From Clostridium celatum DSM 1785 (lineage in GTDB: Bacteria > Bacillota > Clostridia > Clostridiales > Clostridiaceae), in assembly GCF_000320405.1 (NCBI RefSeq), contig NZ_KB291659.1, positions 8,152 through 43,288 on the forward strand: 35,137 bases of DNA. Reading direction: 5' to 3'. A model generated the notes under the pieces. That model was not told the origin of the DNA. It worked only from the letters and a program-made list of their open reading frames with translations, and made no database searches. Positions 26,678 to 35,137 of this stretch are shown here, piece after piece; the first letter of the stretch is position 1, and each line of letters opens with the position of its first letter. A program made the translations under genes and the position numbers.

Positions 26678-26805
26678 TTGTTTCTCCCCTTATATATTCA
26701 TTAAATATATATTATTATCTAAATAAAATCAGATTAAAATTATCTTCATTTAATTATATACAATAACTAAATTATGAACAATGTAATAATAATTTTTTGT
26801 TTAAA

Positions 26806-26839
26806 AAAGCCATGTAAGCATACGCACTTACATGACTTT
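26806..26839 (-). terminator. Terminator of the third MATE gene
   Basis: A 13-bp stem with one G-T pair (26806-26818 with 26827-26839) and 8-base loop; six T's follow on the minus strand. Confidence 0.8.
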
Positions 26840-26891
26840 AAATAAAAATTATTTATTATATATTAAATTAATCATTCTGTACTAAACTTAT

Positions 26892-28241
26892 CTATTTATT
26901 ATTCTTATGTGCTTTAATATAAGGATGATTATAAAAAACATATATAAGTTGAGCACACATAGCACACCAAATTATTGGTTCGCAAATTATAACTCCCAAG
27001 TATCCTGTCTTTGGAATAATGAAAATAACAAATAATATCTTTCCAATAAACTCAATAATACTTGATACAAGGGGAAGTACTTTTTCTCCTAATCCTTGTA
27101 ATGAATTTCTCAAATTTAGTAATACTCCTAATACAGTATAAAATGGTGCATTTAGTATCAAATATTTTGCTCCAATTTCAATAACTAACTCCTCATTAGA
27201 TCCGGATAAAATTCTTACTAACATAGGCGCAAAAAATAGCAATACAATAGAAATTATACATCCCCATACAATTGATATTAAGTTACAATACCAAAGCGAT
27301 TTTCTAATTCTATATCCTTGATCTGCTCCTTTATTTTGAGAAACAAAAGTTGAAAGTGATAATGACATTGTTATAGTTGGTAATGCACAAAAACTATTTA
27401 ACTTTCTTGCTGCAGTATGCCCTGCAATTGTAAGATATCCTAAACCGTTTATAGCTGTTTGTAATATAACTGTTCCTGTTGATACAATAAACATCATAAG
27501 TCCCATAGAAAGACCTTGTCCTATTAATTCTTTATACAGCTTCTTTCCTACATTAAAACTACTTCTTCTTGGAATAAGAATTTTGCTCTTAAAATAAATA
27601 TATACTACGCATAATATAACAGAAATTCCTTGTGCTATAATTGTTGCAACAGCAGCACCTTTAATTCCCATATTAAATTGTGTAATAAATACTATATCTA
27701 AAATAATATTTAATATAGATGATATTATAAGAAATACTAACGGCATAAAACTATTTCCTATAGCTCTTAATAATCCTGCACATAAGTTATAAGCAAACAT
27801 AACTCCTACAAATAAAGTTATTGTTGAAATATAGGAATATGCTTCATCTATTATATTAGATGGTGTATTTAATAATTTTAATAATGGCATTAACAATACA
27901 ACCGATATAATCATAATTATTACTGTTACAAAAATACCAATAACTATTGATCCCGAAACTGATTTCTTTAATAATTTCTCGTCATTTGAACCATAACTTC
28001 TTGCTGCAACAATACTAAGTCCATTTCCTATCCCTAAAGCAAATCCTACTAATAATTCATATATAGATGAACAAGCTCCTATTGCTGCTAAAGATGTATC
28101 ACCTAAAAAATTTCCTACAATCATTATATCTACAGTATTATATAACTGTTGGAATAAGTTCGATATAAACAATGGAATTGCAAAAATAATTAATGATTTA
28201 AATATATTTCCCTTTAATAAGTCTACCTTCATATTTAACAT
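26892..28241 (-). CDS. MATE family efflux transporter (NorM/DinF-like)
   Basis: The 449-residue protein has twelve predicted helices. The family signature PLFISNLFQQLYNTVDIMIVG (about 23-43) and the VAARSYGSNDEKLLKKS loop (about 79-95) are clear. The second half has an analogous LSLSTFVSQNKGADQGYRIR. It is monocistronic between the terminators at 26806-26839 and 28318-28360. It is clearly diverged from the other two MATE proteins here, which argues against tandem duplication. The exported compound is unknown. Confidence 0.93.
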   Translation of the reverse strand: MLNMKVDLLKGNIFKSLIIFAIPLFISNLFQQLYNTVDIMIVGNFLGDTSLAAIGACSSIYELLVGFALGIGNGLSIVAARSYGSNDEKLLKKSVSGSIVIGIFVTVIIMIISVVLLMPLLKLLNTPSNIIDEAYSYISTITLFVGVMFAYNLCAGLLRAIGNSFMPLVFLIISSILNIILDIVFITQFNMGIKGAAVATIIAQGISVILCVVYIYFKSKILIPRRSSFNVGKKLYKELIGQGLSMGLMMFIVSTGTVILQTAINGLGYLTIAGHTAARKLNSFCALPTITMSLSLSTFVSQNKGADQGYRIRKSLWYCNLISIVWGCIISIVLLFFAPMLVRILSGSNEELVIEIGAKYLILNAPFYTVLGVLLNLRNSLQGLGEKVLPLVSSIIEFIGKILFVIFIIPKTGYLGVIICEPIIWCAMCAQLIYVFYNHPYIKAHKNNK

Positions 28242-28317
28242 TTTATATACCCTCCAAATTCAATCCACAAATTAACTTTATACCCTAAACTTAACTAAAG
28301 GTCAATATATAAATAAA

Positions 28318-28360
28318 AAAGATATTCTTATATAATATTTAATCATGTAAGAACATCTTT
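28318..28360 (-). terminator. Terminator of the LytTR operon
   Basis: A 13-bp stem with one mismatch (28318-28330 with 28348-28360) is followed by six T's on the minus strand. It lies 61 bases after the last gene of the three-gene operon. Confidence 0.75.
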
Positions 28361-28421
28361 AAATTATAATATTTTAATATAATATATACCTATAACCTCT
28401 AAACTTATAGTTACTTATACT

Positions 28422-28676
28422 TTAAACAGGTCTACAAATAATTGCATAACCTCCTCTACCTGTAAATGGGCGTAATACTTCATATTCTTTTTGCTCAATA
28501 GTAACCATTATATTTCCATCTTCATTATCATCAAGAAATTCATATTCTAGTTTTTCTTCAACACAATATTTTACTATGGCTGCTTTAGTTATTTTGTTAG
28601 TTGGATATTTAAGATTTCCATCATAAGGTATATCTATATTAAGCTTGACCATCTTCTTTAAAAATTTTCCTATCAT
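28422..28676 (-). CDS. Small soluble protein, third gene of the LytTR operon
   Basis: The 84-residue product is of unknown function. After a basic amphipathic start (MIGKFLKKMVKL) it reads YPTNKITKAAIVKYCVEEKL, an EFLDD segment, a strand with IEQKEYEVL and a terminal GRGGYAIICR. This alternation of helix, strand and RGGY...CR resembles a small domain of unknown function (DUF4318-like, from memory). The C-terminal part of the neighbouring membrane protein (about 135-204) shows the same order. It begins 15 bases after that gene, with AGGGAGAG before the start. It may be a soluble partner or decoy of the membrane protein's cytosolic domain (inference). Confidence 0.65.
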   Translation of the reverse strand: MIGKFLKKMVKLNIDIPYDGNLKYPTNKITKAAIVKYCVEEKLEYEFLDDNEDGNIMVTIEQKEYEVLRPFTGRGGYAIICRPV

Positions 28677-28691
28677 AATATTCTCTCCCTA

Positions 28692-29306
28692 TTAAAACTC
28701 TGTTATCCTCAATGTATATACTGCCTCTCCCGCCACTGAATAATAATATCCAATTTCAGCTTTATATAATATTCCATTTATTCTTATAACAGCTGGAATA
28801 TCTCTTTCTATATATTCAAGAGAATCTCCATTAGACATACAATTTTCTTCTAACACTCTAAAAAACTCTTCCTTAGTCTTAGGTTTTGACTTTAAATCTA
28901 CTATTAAAGTTTTATGCTTAACAGCTCTTCCTCCATTTAACTCTTTTGCCACTTTGCTTAAATGCATATAATCAACTGCCCACAACACAATAATTACAAT
29001 CACATTAACTAATATAATATATCTAATGTAACCTTCTATAAACATTCCCAAAACAGGTATAACAATCATAATCATGGATACCCAATAATATATTCCTATA
29101 CCTAAACTACCCGAACTACCTTTGCTGGGTAAATTTCTAATCCATTGAAATATTATTCCTATAACTACATATCCTATTAGAATTGGTACAAAATAATTAA
29201 ATAGCTTCATAGTATTTTCAAAATCATTAGTAAATCTTAATGTTAAAATTGAACTTATAAGCAAAAGAAACCCTACATTAGTACCCTTTATTATATTTTC
29301 TCTCAT
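28692..29306 (-). CDS. Four-helix membrane protein, DUF3021-like, with soluble tail
   Basis: This 204-residue protein has about four membrane helices (about 8-24, 37-55, 71-88 and 91-108), in the pattern of the DUF3021 proteins that sit beside LytTR regulators. Those act as membrane-bound inhibitors in streptococcal LytTR regulatory systems (established for some members). From about residue 125 a soluble tail follows: VDLKSKPKTKEEFFRVLEEN, then LEYIERDIPAVIRINGILYK. Simple members lack it, so it may be a fused sensory or partner domain. Its start codon overlaps the LytTR stop by one base (TAATG), so translation is coupled. Confidence 0.7.
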   Translation of the reverse strand: MRENIIKGTNVGFLLLISSILTLRFTNDFENTMKLFNYFVPILIGYVVIGIIFQWIRNLPSKGSSGSLGIGIYYWVSMIMIVIPVLGMFIEGYIRYIILVNVIVIIVLWAVDYMHLSKVAKELNGGRAVKHKTLIVDLKSKPKTKEEFFRVLEENCMSNGDSLEYIERDIPAVIRINGILYKAEIGYYYSVAGEAVYTLRITEF

Positions 29307-29758
29307 TATTCTATTCCTCCCTTAATACGTTCCCTTACTTCCTTTAAATACTTTCTTGAAATATAAGTTATTTCTAAATTATTTAATTTAACTTCCATCA
29401 GTCCATTAAACATGGGATTATACGACATTACCATTTCTAAATTTAATATTGTAGATTTTGAAATCCTTATAAACTTAGATGGTAATATTTTTTCCAACTC
29501 ATACAATCTATTTTTATATTCGTAAATCTCGTTTCTTGTATGAACTAATAATTTATCCCTACTGGTTTCTATATAATAAATATCATCACTTTTAATTTTA
29601 AAAATCTCTTCCTTCTTATAACATGATAATTTAATAGATGCATATTTTTCATTTTCTATATAATCAATAAGAATATCTATTGATTTATTTTTTTCATGGA
29701 TATATAAATCTATAAATTCATCTTTTTCTATTCCTATTTCATGAACTGATACTTTCAT
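29306..29758 (-). CDS. LytTR-family DNA-binding regulator without receiver domain
   Basis: The 150-residue protein has a short N-terminal region and a LytTR DNA-binding domain (about 47-147), with DDIYYIETSRDKLLVHTRN and the LPSKFIRISKSTILNLEMV segment typical of the fold. It lacks a receiver domain, so it is of the small LytTR regulatory-system type, probably controlled by the membrane protein encoded next. ATG 29758 is chosen because AGGGGGA lies 5 bases upstream; an upstream in-frame ATG at 29794 lacks one. Self-regulation of the operon is likely by analogy. Candidate sites upstream are noted separately. Confidence 0.85.
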   Translation of the reverse strand: MKVSVHEIGIEKDEFIDLYIHEKNKSIDILIDYIENEKYASIKLSCYKKEEIFKIKSDDIYYIETSRDKLLVHTRNEIYEYKNRLYELEKILPSKFIRISKSTILNLEMVMSYNPMFNGLMEVKLNNLEITYISRKYLKEVRERIKGGIE

Positions 29759-29813
29759 AAAATTCCCCCTAAAAACTTTTAATAAAGGTTGCACGTGCTT
29801 TTATCTTTAATTA

Positions 29814-29835
29814 AATTAAGTAAATTCACTTAATT
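29814..29835. repeat. Palindrome upstream of the LytTR operon
   Basis: Perfect 8-base arms AATTAAGT and ACTTAATT flank a 6-base spacer, 56 bases upstream of the regulator start. AGCTAAGT also occurs twice, at 29873-29880 and 29909-29916, 36 bases apart. A LytTR site is usually a pair of direct repeats about 21 bases apart, so this is only a weak operator candidate. Confidence 0.35.
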
Positions 29836-29957
29836 GTGTTCTTTAATATAATAATACTCTAGAGCTAAGTACTTTTCCACAGATTACCTCTAACCGGTCG
29901 TTAATTAAAGCTAAGTGGCATTTATTATTACTATTAAAACTTTTAATTGAATAATAT

Positions 29958-30004
29958 TAAGGCTATATAAATAACTTGTTAATGTTGTTATTTATATAGC
30001 CTTA
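29958..30004. repeat. 18-bp perfect hairpin in a 432-base gene-free stretch
   Basis: Arms 29958-29975 and 29987-30004 pair perfectly around an 11-base loop. It lies between the LytTR operon start and the 5'-nucleotidase stop (30191). The T-run on the minus strand is weak, so it may be a terminator 187 bases downstream or a structured element. The stretch also holds a short open frame without start (minus, 30087-30164) reading NRNKEYFNLIEALKNL; I see no gene in it. Confidence 0.5.
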
Positions 30005-30190
30005 CTTTAACCACTTTACAATTTACTCTCTATATCAATATTAATAGTTAATATTTCTAGTTTATTTAAATTAACAATTTTCTTTATTAAAATAATCTAG
30101 ATTTCTCTAATTGATTTAAGTTTTTTAGTGCTTCTATTAAATTAAAATACTCTTTATTTCTATTCTAACTTATTACATATTCTAATTATA

Positions 30191-31702
30191 TTATTTAATT
30201 ATATAGTTGCTTTCTTCTATAACTTTAATATTATGGTGTTCTAAAAAATAGTTAATTATAAGTTCACTAATATCAGTATTTATTTCTTTAACCACTTCAG
30301 CACCTTCATATGCTGGATAAATAGAAGTATTAGTTGCACGATAATTGTTCATAACAACAGTATAATACTTATCAAACTCAATATTTTTTCCATCCTTTGT
30401 CATAGAAATAACTCTATCTCCAAAATCTCTTGATAAATCAATTTTATAATTAAAACCAGCAAAAGTATCGTAATTATAGTTTTGAACCTTAGGAACTAAG
30501 AATCCATCACTAATCTTAACTTCTCCGTTCTTTACTACAAAATAAGTAGCAGCCTTTTCAATAGCTTCTTTTATCTTATCTCCCCTAACCTTTAATACCA
30601 TTAATGTATTTGGATATGGATAATTAATTAACACATCTCTTATTGATACATTTTTCTTAAAGCCAATAGCACTATCAAATAGAGATAAGACTGAAAAATC
30701 CGCACCTGAAGCTTCAAGTTGAACTTGATGTAAAAAATTAATAAATGGATGCCCTTTTAATCTGGCCTCAAAAATATCATCCATAAGTATATCCTTATCA
30801 AATTCACCAATTTCTCTATCTAAATAATCTTTTAAGTTAGCTTCAACATTATTAAATATTTCTTCCATATATTTATTAATTTGGTTATTTAACTTAGAAA
30901 CATCAACTAATTCATAACTTAAGTCTTTAGTTTCAGTATCTAATACAACCTTAGTAAATTTTTGTCCATTATGAAGTGGTTGTGCACAAAGTATACCATT
31001 CATCATAGTAATAAAAGCTCTATGCTGATGCCCACTTAAAACCATATCAATAGAGTTAAACTTTTCTAACAATTCACTAGCTTGATTTTCTTTTGTAAGT
31101 TTCTCTGTTGGTGTATTGCTTCCATCTAGACTTTTTTCAAAGCCACCATGATAGCACACTATAATATAATCTGATTTTTCTTTTAATTCTTTTTCATATT
31201 TACCGTACATAGTAACTGGATCTAAAAAATTTAAATTAGTAATATTTTTTTCATGCTCCCAATTAGGTATAAATCCTGTTGTAAGTCCAATACATGCAAT
31301 TTTGAAACCATCAAAATCAAATATTTTATATGGTTCACTTTTTAATTCTAAACCTTCAATATTAGCATTTATTATTTTATCTTCTACTAATTTGTACGAA
31401 GTATTTAAATATTCTTTACCATAATTGAATTCATGATTCCCTAATATATAAGCATCATATCCAATAAACTCTAAACCTTCTAAAATAGGATTTTTCTTTA
31501 ATTTTTGTTTGGATAAATAATGTGCCAATGCTGATCCTTGTATTAAATCACCACAATCAATCTTTAAAGAAGCATCATATTTTTTTTCATCATCTAATAT
31601 ATAGCTTCCTATTTTAAGAATTCCAAGTGGTTGTTCTTTTACATAATTAGTTGGATAGACATATCCATGTAAATCACTTGTTTGATATATAGCTATTTTC
31701 AT
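30191..31702 (-). CDS. Bifunctional metallophosphatase/5'-nucleotidase (UshA-like)
   Basis: The 503-residue protein has the two-domain UshA layout. The N-terminal calcineurin-like metallophosphatase has QTSDLHG (7-13, D10 and H12), DCGDLIQG (49-56), LGNHEFNYG (88-96) and a GHQHRA ligand motif. The C-terminal half is the 5'-nucleotidase domain, with INFLHQVQLEASGADFSVLS. It hydrolyses nucleotides, nucleotide sugars or cyclic nucleotides. There is no signal peptide, unlike secreted UshA, so it should act in the cytosol. It lies 95 bases after the beta-CASP-like gene on the same strand, perhaps in one transcript. Downstream hairpins are noted separately. Confidence 0.85.
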   Translation of the reverse strand: MKIAIYQTSDLHGYVYPTNYVKEQPLGILKIGSYILDDEKKYDASLKIDCGDLIQGSALAHYLSKQKLKKNPILEGLEFIGYDAYILGNHEFNYGKEYLNTSYKLVEDKIINANIEGLELKSEPYKIFDFDGFKIACIGLTTGFIPNWEHEKNITNLNFLDPVTMYGKYEKELKEKSDYIIVCYHGGFEKSLDGSNTPTEKLTKENQASELLEKFNSIDMVLSGHQHRAFITMMNGILCAQPLHNGQKFTKVVLDTETKDLSYELVDVSKLNNQINKYMEEIFNNVEANLKDYLDREIGEFDKDILMDDIFEARLKGHPFINFLHQVQLEASGADFSVLSLFDSAIGFKKNVSIRDVLINYPYPNTLMVLKVRGDKIKEAIEKAATYFVVKNGEVKISDGFLVPKVQNYNYDTFAGFNYKIDLSRDFGDRVISMTKDGKNIEFDKYYTVVMNNYRATNTSIYPAYEGAEVVKEINTDISELIINYFLEHHNIKVIEESNYIIK

Positions 31703-31797
31703 TTGTATTCTCCCTTCAATTAATAAAGTAAAAGTTATTATCTAAAATTTATAATGAAATTTTACTCTACTTTGCTTTTCTCATTAGTTTAAATATA

Positions 31798-33090
31798 CTA
31801 TATTGTTTGTCCCTTACTTGGTAATAATCTATCTCCATTTTTATTATATAGTTTTTCTGGACGATAAGAGTGTATTGGAACTAATAGTTTAGGACTAATT
31901 AAATCTATTATCTTAATTAAATCATAAGGACGCGCATGACCACTACATGGTAGTATCATAAACTCTATATCATACTCCTCAAACCTCTTTACAAATGGTG
32001 CAAATGCTGGATCGAAATCACCTAATGGTTGAGCATCACAATGAATATAAATTCCACCTGATTTTAATTTATCTATATGTTTTAAAGCAAGTGTATCTAA
32101 TTGCCAGAAATACTTACTTTCATCCTCTAATAATTCTTCAAACTCAACTTTAAAACTTTCATCTAACCCATATTCTTTATCATCTAATTGATAATAATAA
32201 CTTTGAATTCCAGTTGCTTCTTTTACTACATATGAGTAATATGCATCTAATACAACTTTTCTTGGATTAGTTTTTATTATATTTAAAATTCTTTCTACAT
32301 TTGAAATATAATAATTAAATGTTATTTGCTTATTATCATTATTTTTTACCATTTCATTAATTTTTTCTATAAGCTCTGGTTCATTATTTGCTTCTGTTTC
32401 CCTTATAGGATCTCCAAACTCTTGGAAAGAAACACTGACCCCTTCAATTAATAAAACATCACAATTTTCACTTTCTTTGCAAAAATTCAATGTATCATTT
32501 TCTCTATAACCATGAAGTCTTATATCTCCTGTATAAGCCATTTTTAAATCTGGAGTTTCAATAACCAAACCACAAGCACCATAAGCATCATGATCAACTG
32601 GCATTACTTTTACCTTTATTTTTCCAACTTGTACAGTTTCATTTTCTTTAACACCAATTACTTCTCTAGTGTTATTTTCTTGCTTTTCATAAAAAGGGAA
32701 AATAAAATCATTATTAATATTTAAAGTATTTAATAAAGATTTTGTTCCCTCTAAAGTATATAAAGGTATTTCAGGATTTAAATAATTGATAATTTTAGAA
32801 TGGTCTAAATGAATATGTGATAAGAATACCGCTGTGTTTTTGAAATCATCTTTTTTTGATTCATATCCTTTTAAATCAATTTTAGGGTCAAAGATATTAT
32901 TTAAGAATGGAACTAAGCTTTCATCTAATAATCCTTGTAAATCTGTAGGTTGCACCTTAGCAGACGGATTGTATTCGCTTCCAAAATCAAAGAAAATATG
33001 GCTATCTTCATACTTAACTTCAATAATTGTTCCACCAATTGTTAGAACTCCACTATGAAATGTAATTTTTGTTTTCTTGTCATTTAACAT
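31798..33090 (-). CDS. MBL-fold hydrolase of the RNase J/beta-CASP type
   Basis: The 430-residue cytosolic protein has the metallo-beta-lactamase HxHxDH motif in FLSHIHLDHSKI (H92, H94, D96, H97). Later ligands are in DHDAYGACGL and YTGDIRLHG. A C-terminal LPCSGHARPYD and LVPIHSYRPEKLYN match beta-CASP motifs of RNase J. It is shorter than RNase J (about 550) and lacks its C-terminal domain, and an acidic region (about 295-325) is inserted. A nucleic-acid phosphodiesterase or related activity is plausible but not shown. It lies upstream of the 5'-nucleotidase on the same strand. Confidence 0.8.
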   Translation of the reverse strand: MLNDKKTKITFHSGVLTIGGTIIEVKYEDSHIFFDFGSEYNPSAKVQPTDLQGLLDESLVPFLNNIFDPKIDLKGYESKKDDFKNTAVFLSHIHLDHSKIINYLNPEIPLYTLEGTKSLLNTLNINNDFIFPFYEKQENNTREVIGVKENETVQVGKIKVKVMPVDHDAYGACGLVIETPDLKMAYTGDIRLHGYRENDTLNFCKESENCDVLLIEGVSVSFQEFGDPIRETEANNEPELIEKINEMVKNNDNKQITFNYYISNVERILNIIKTNPRKVVLDAYYSYVVKEATGIQSYYYQLDDKEYGLDESFKVEFEELLEDESKYFWQLDTLALKHIDKLKSGGIYIHCDAQPLGDFDPAFAPFVKRFEEYDIEFMILPCSGHARPYDLIKIIDLISPKLLVPIHSYRPEKLYNKNGDRLLPSKGQTI

Positions 33091-33190
33091 ATTGCAAACA
33101 ACTCCTTTTTTTATGATTTATCATTTGTTCTATTATAGTTATATAATAACTTATTTTTATTTAATTACAATATTTATATCTTACAATAAA

Positions 33191-33218
33191 AAGGTAGTTA
33201 CTATATAAAAACTATCTT
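33191..33218 (-). terminator. Terminator of the glycerate kinase gene
   Basis: A 9-bp stem with one G-T pair (33191-33199 with 33210-33218) and 10-base loop; five T's follow on the minus strand. It lies 93 bases after the stop. Confidence 0.55.
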
Positions 33219-33311
33219 AATATTACATATATTATTATATGACTTTAATACTATACCTTTATTAACAATGATTATTTCAAATAAAATTATATAATACACC
33301 TTAACTTTTAT

Positions 33312-34457
33312 TTACCACTTTAAACTCATAAGTCTTATTACATTCTCAGCAGTCTTTTCCATATTTTCTTGACCTTTTTCTAAAGCCTCTTCAATTGATG
33401 TAACATCTTTTATAATTCCAAATATAGAATCTATTCCCTTTTCATATAAAATATCTATATCCTCTCCAACCCTTCCAGCAAATGCTATAACAGGCTTATC
33501 ATATTTTTTAGCAACAGTGGCAACACCTAAAGGTGTTTTACCATATTGCGTTTGAAAATCAATACTTCCTTCACCTGTCCAAACCATATCTGCTTCTTTA
33601 ATCTCATTCTCTAAACCAGTATATTCAATTACCATTTCAATTCCTTTTTTTAAAGTTCCATTAAAAAAAGCCATAAGTCCAGCACCTAATCCACCTGCAG
33701 CGCCTGCTCCAACTACATCTAAAACATCTTTACCTATTTGTTCTTTAATTACATTTGCATAATGTTTTAAATTATTATCTAATAAGTTAACCATTTCCTT
33801 TGTTGCCCCCTTTTGAGGACCAAATACATTTGATGCTCCTTTTTCTCCACAAAGTGTATTATTAACATCACATGCTACTTCCACCGAAATATCTCTTAAT
33901 CGCTGATCAAAATCAGTTAGGTCTATAGTATGTAGTTTTCCTAACTCTCCCCCTCCAAAGCTTAATTCTTTACCATCTTTATCTAATAATCTTCCACCAA
34001 GAGCTTGAATAACTCCTGCTCCACCATCATTAGTTGCACTTCCTCCAATACCTATTAATAATTTCTTTACTCCCTTATCTAAACAAGCCTTAATAAGTTG
34101 CCCTGTACCATAAGTAGTAGTTATTAATGGATTTCTTTTATCTAATGGAACTAAGTGTATTCCACTAGCACTAGCCATTTCTAATATTCCTATTTTTCCA
34201 CCACCTAAAATACCATACTGTGCTTTAACTTTATTTCCTAATGGCCCAATTACTTCTAAAGAATAGATATTTCCATTTGTAGCATCTACTAATGATTGCA
34301 TAGTACCTTCTCCCCCATCTGCCATAGGAACATGTACACATTTAATATTTGAATTTACTTTTTTTATTCCTCTTTCCATTGCCATGCAAGCTTCTTTAGC
34401 ACTCATACTTTCTTTAAAAGAGTCTGGTGCTAATACAATAACAAAACCTTTTTTCAT
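33312..34457 (-). CDS. Glycerate kinase (GlxK/GarK type)
   Basis: The 381-residue protein phosphorylates D-glycerate, mostly to 2-phosphoglycerate in this family, feeding glycolysis. Landmarks are IVLAPDSFKESMSAKEA (about 6-22), VPMADGGEGTMQ (about 43-54), LIGIGGSATNDGGAGVIQAL (about 132-151) and GAGAAGGLGAGLMAF (about 250-264). The C-terminal EADMVWTGEGSID then AGRVGED segments complete the fold. Length is normal (375-385). The gene appears monocistronic, with GGAGA before ATG 34457. The product (2- or 3-phosphoglycerate) follows from family knowledge, not this sequence. Confidence 0.92.
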   Translation of the reverse strand: MKKGFVIVLAPDSFKESMSAKEACMAMERGIKKVNSNIKCVHVPMADGGEGTMQSLVDATNGNIYSLEVIGPLGNKVKAQYGILGGGKIGILEMASASGIHLVPLDKRNPLITTTYGTGQLIKACLDKGVKKLLIGIGGSATNDGGAGVIQALGGRLLDKDGKELSFGGGELGKLHTIDLTDFDQRLRDISVEVACDVNNTLCGEKGASNVFGPQKGATKEMVNLLDNNLKHYANVIKEQIGKDVLDVVGAGAAGGLGAGLMAFFNGTLKKGIEMVIEYTGLENEIKEADMVWTGEGSIDFQTQYGKTPLGVATVAKKYDKPVIAFAGRVGEDIDILYEKGIDSIFGIIKDVTSIEEALEKGQENMEKTAENVIRLMSLKW

Positions 34458-34542
34458 TTTACATTCTCCATAAACTCTTAATAACTATTAAATTTATATT
34501 TAAAACTATTATCTTAAAAATATCTCTATATTGTTTAATATT

Positions 34543-34580
34543 AATAAACCTTGCCATCTCCTTAAATGACAAGGTTTATT
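34543..34580 (-). terminator. Probable terminator of the thioredoxin-like gene
   Basis: An 11-bp perfect stem (34543-34553 with 34570-34580) with a 16-base loop, just after the stop; the T-run is weak. Confidence 0.55.
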
Positions 34581-34581
34581 T

Positions 34582-34908
34582 TTATTTATATATCATATTA
34601 TAGTATCTCTCAATATTTCTCTCTAACTCGAGCAAATCAATATTTCTTCCTATTCTTAAAGTTTCTCTTCCTTCAATAAATAGTAAAAATATTGGTAGTG
34701 AAAAAACTCCATATTTCACTGCTATCTGTAAATCTTCTTCACCATTTATTTCTCCACTTTTAATTTCCGGATGTTTTCTCAATATATTTTCTACTTTAAA
34801 TTTAATTACTTCACAAGCTCCACAATCCATGCCAGTAAAATATACTACTGCCATACTATTATTATTTATTAATTCAATTATCTCATCTTCATTATGTAAC
34901 TTATTCAT
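34582..34908 (-). CDS. Thioredoxin-like protein with CGAC active site
   Basis: The 108-residue cytosolic protein has a thioredoxin fold with the redox motif CGAC (C29-C32) in YFTGMDCGACEV and a cis-proline in VFSLPIFLLF (about 73-82). Classical thioredoxins have CGPC; CGAC suggests a specialised disulfide reductase or redox relay. Length matches small thioredoxins. The AGGAG site precedes ATG 34908. It is a single-gene unit, and no thioredoxin reductase is nearby. Its partner is unknown. Confidence 0.85.
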   Translation of the reverse strand: MNKLHNEDEIIELINNNSMAVVYFTGMDCGACEVIKFKVENILRKHPEIKSGEINGEEDLQIAVKYGVFSLPIFLLFIEGRETLRIGRNIDLLELERNIERYYNMIYK

Positions 34909-35110
34909 ATATATTCACTCCTAAGTTATTACTTTAATATTTAAAAATCACTTAATTCTCTCTTTTGAATTTTTAAATAAAACTACTACATGATATTTTT
35001 ATTTTATATTTTGTTTTAATTATATCATTATTATCCCTATATAGGTACTAGTCATAATTTTTTAAGACTGTTTTATTAAATGATGTTGATTTTAAAGCGA
35101 AAAGCAAATA

Positions 35111-35135
35111 AAAAGAGCAACAGTGTTGCTCTTTT
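35111..35135. terminator. Hairpin terminator at the window edge
   Basis: An 11-bp perfect stem (35111-35121 with 35125-35135) and 3-base loop, with A- and T-runs; it belongs to a gene beyond the right edge. Confidence 0.8.
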
Positions 35136-35137
35136 TA

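Noticed and set aside
35058..35111. Short plus-strand frame near the right edge
   Set aside because: Only 17 codons, no start, no recognisable family.

Overview
The window looks like a chromosomal segment of a low-GC anaerobic Firmicute, most likely Clostridium sensu stricto. The evidence is the very AT-rich DNA, AGGAGG-type ribosome binding sites, TTGACA/TATAAT-type promoters, a Rex-like site in front of a butanol-type alcohol dehydrogenase, and many clostridial housekeeping and accessory families. I see no tRNA, rRNA, CRISPR array, phage gene or insertion sequence. Most genes lie on the minus strand in short operons separated by clear hairpin terminators.

Left part (1-8.5 kb): an orphan membrane protein; a minus-strand pair of MBL-fold hydrolase and MATE exporter; a plus-strand pair of pyridoxamine kinase and a TatD-associated radical SAM protein broken by an in-frame stop; a heme oxygenase behind a promoter whose -35 box lies in a Fur-like palindrome; an iron-type alcohol dehydrogenase with a 3' frameshift; and a Cof-type HAD phosphatase.

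Middle part (8.5-22 kb): a large orphan sensor kinase with about 14 propeller repeats; an HTH regulator, separated from the kinase by a triple inverted/direct repeat; an M20 amidohydrolase; a frameshifted MgtC-like membrane protein; an OPT transporter overlapping a PqqD-like protein; a second MATE exporter; and a MutS2-like ATPase lacking the Smr domain. The MutS2-like gene has a good promoter and a roughly 290-nt leader whose four mutually complementary segments look like a terminator/antiterminator switch.

Right part (22-35 kb): a remnant of a FusB-type zinc-finger protein; a sucrose operon (scrR, scrA with a +1 frameshift, scrB) with a CcpA-like and a LacI-type operator; a third MATE exporter; a three-gene LytTR regulatory operon; a 5'-nucleotidase, a beta-CASP-like MBL protein, a glycerate kinase and a thioredoxin-like protein.

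The best candidates for undescribed biology are the MutS2-like leader switch and the LytTR operon, in which the membrane protein and the small third protein appear to share a soluble domain. The overlapping repeat at 11.9 kb and the OPT-PqqD pair come next. At least four genes carry single-base lesions, so assembly quality should be checked before treating them as real pseudogenes.
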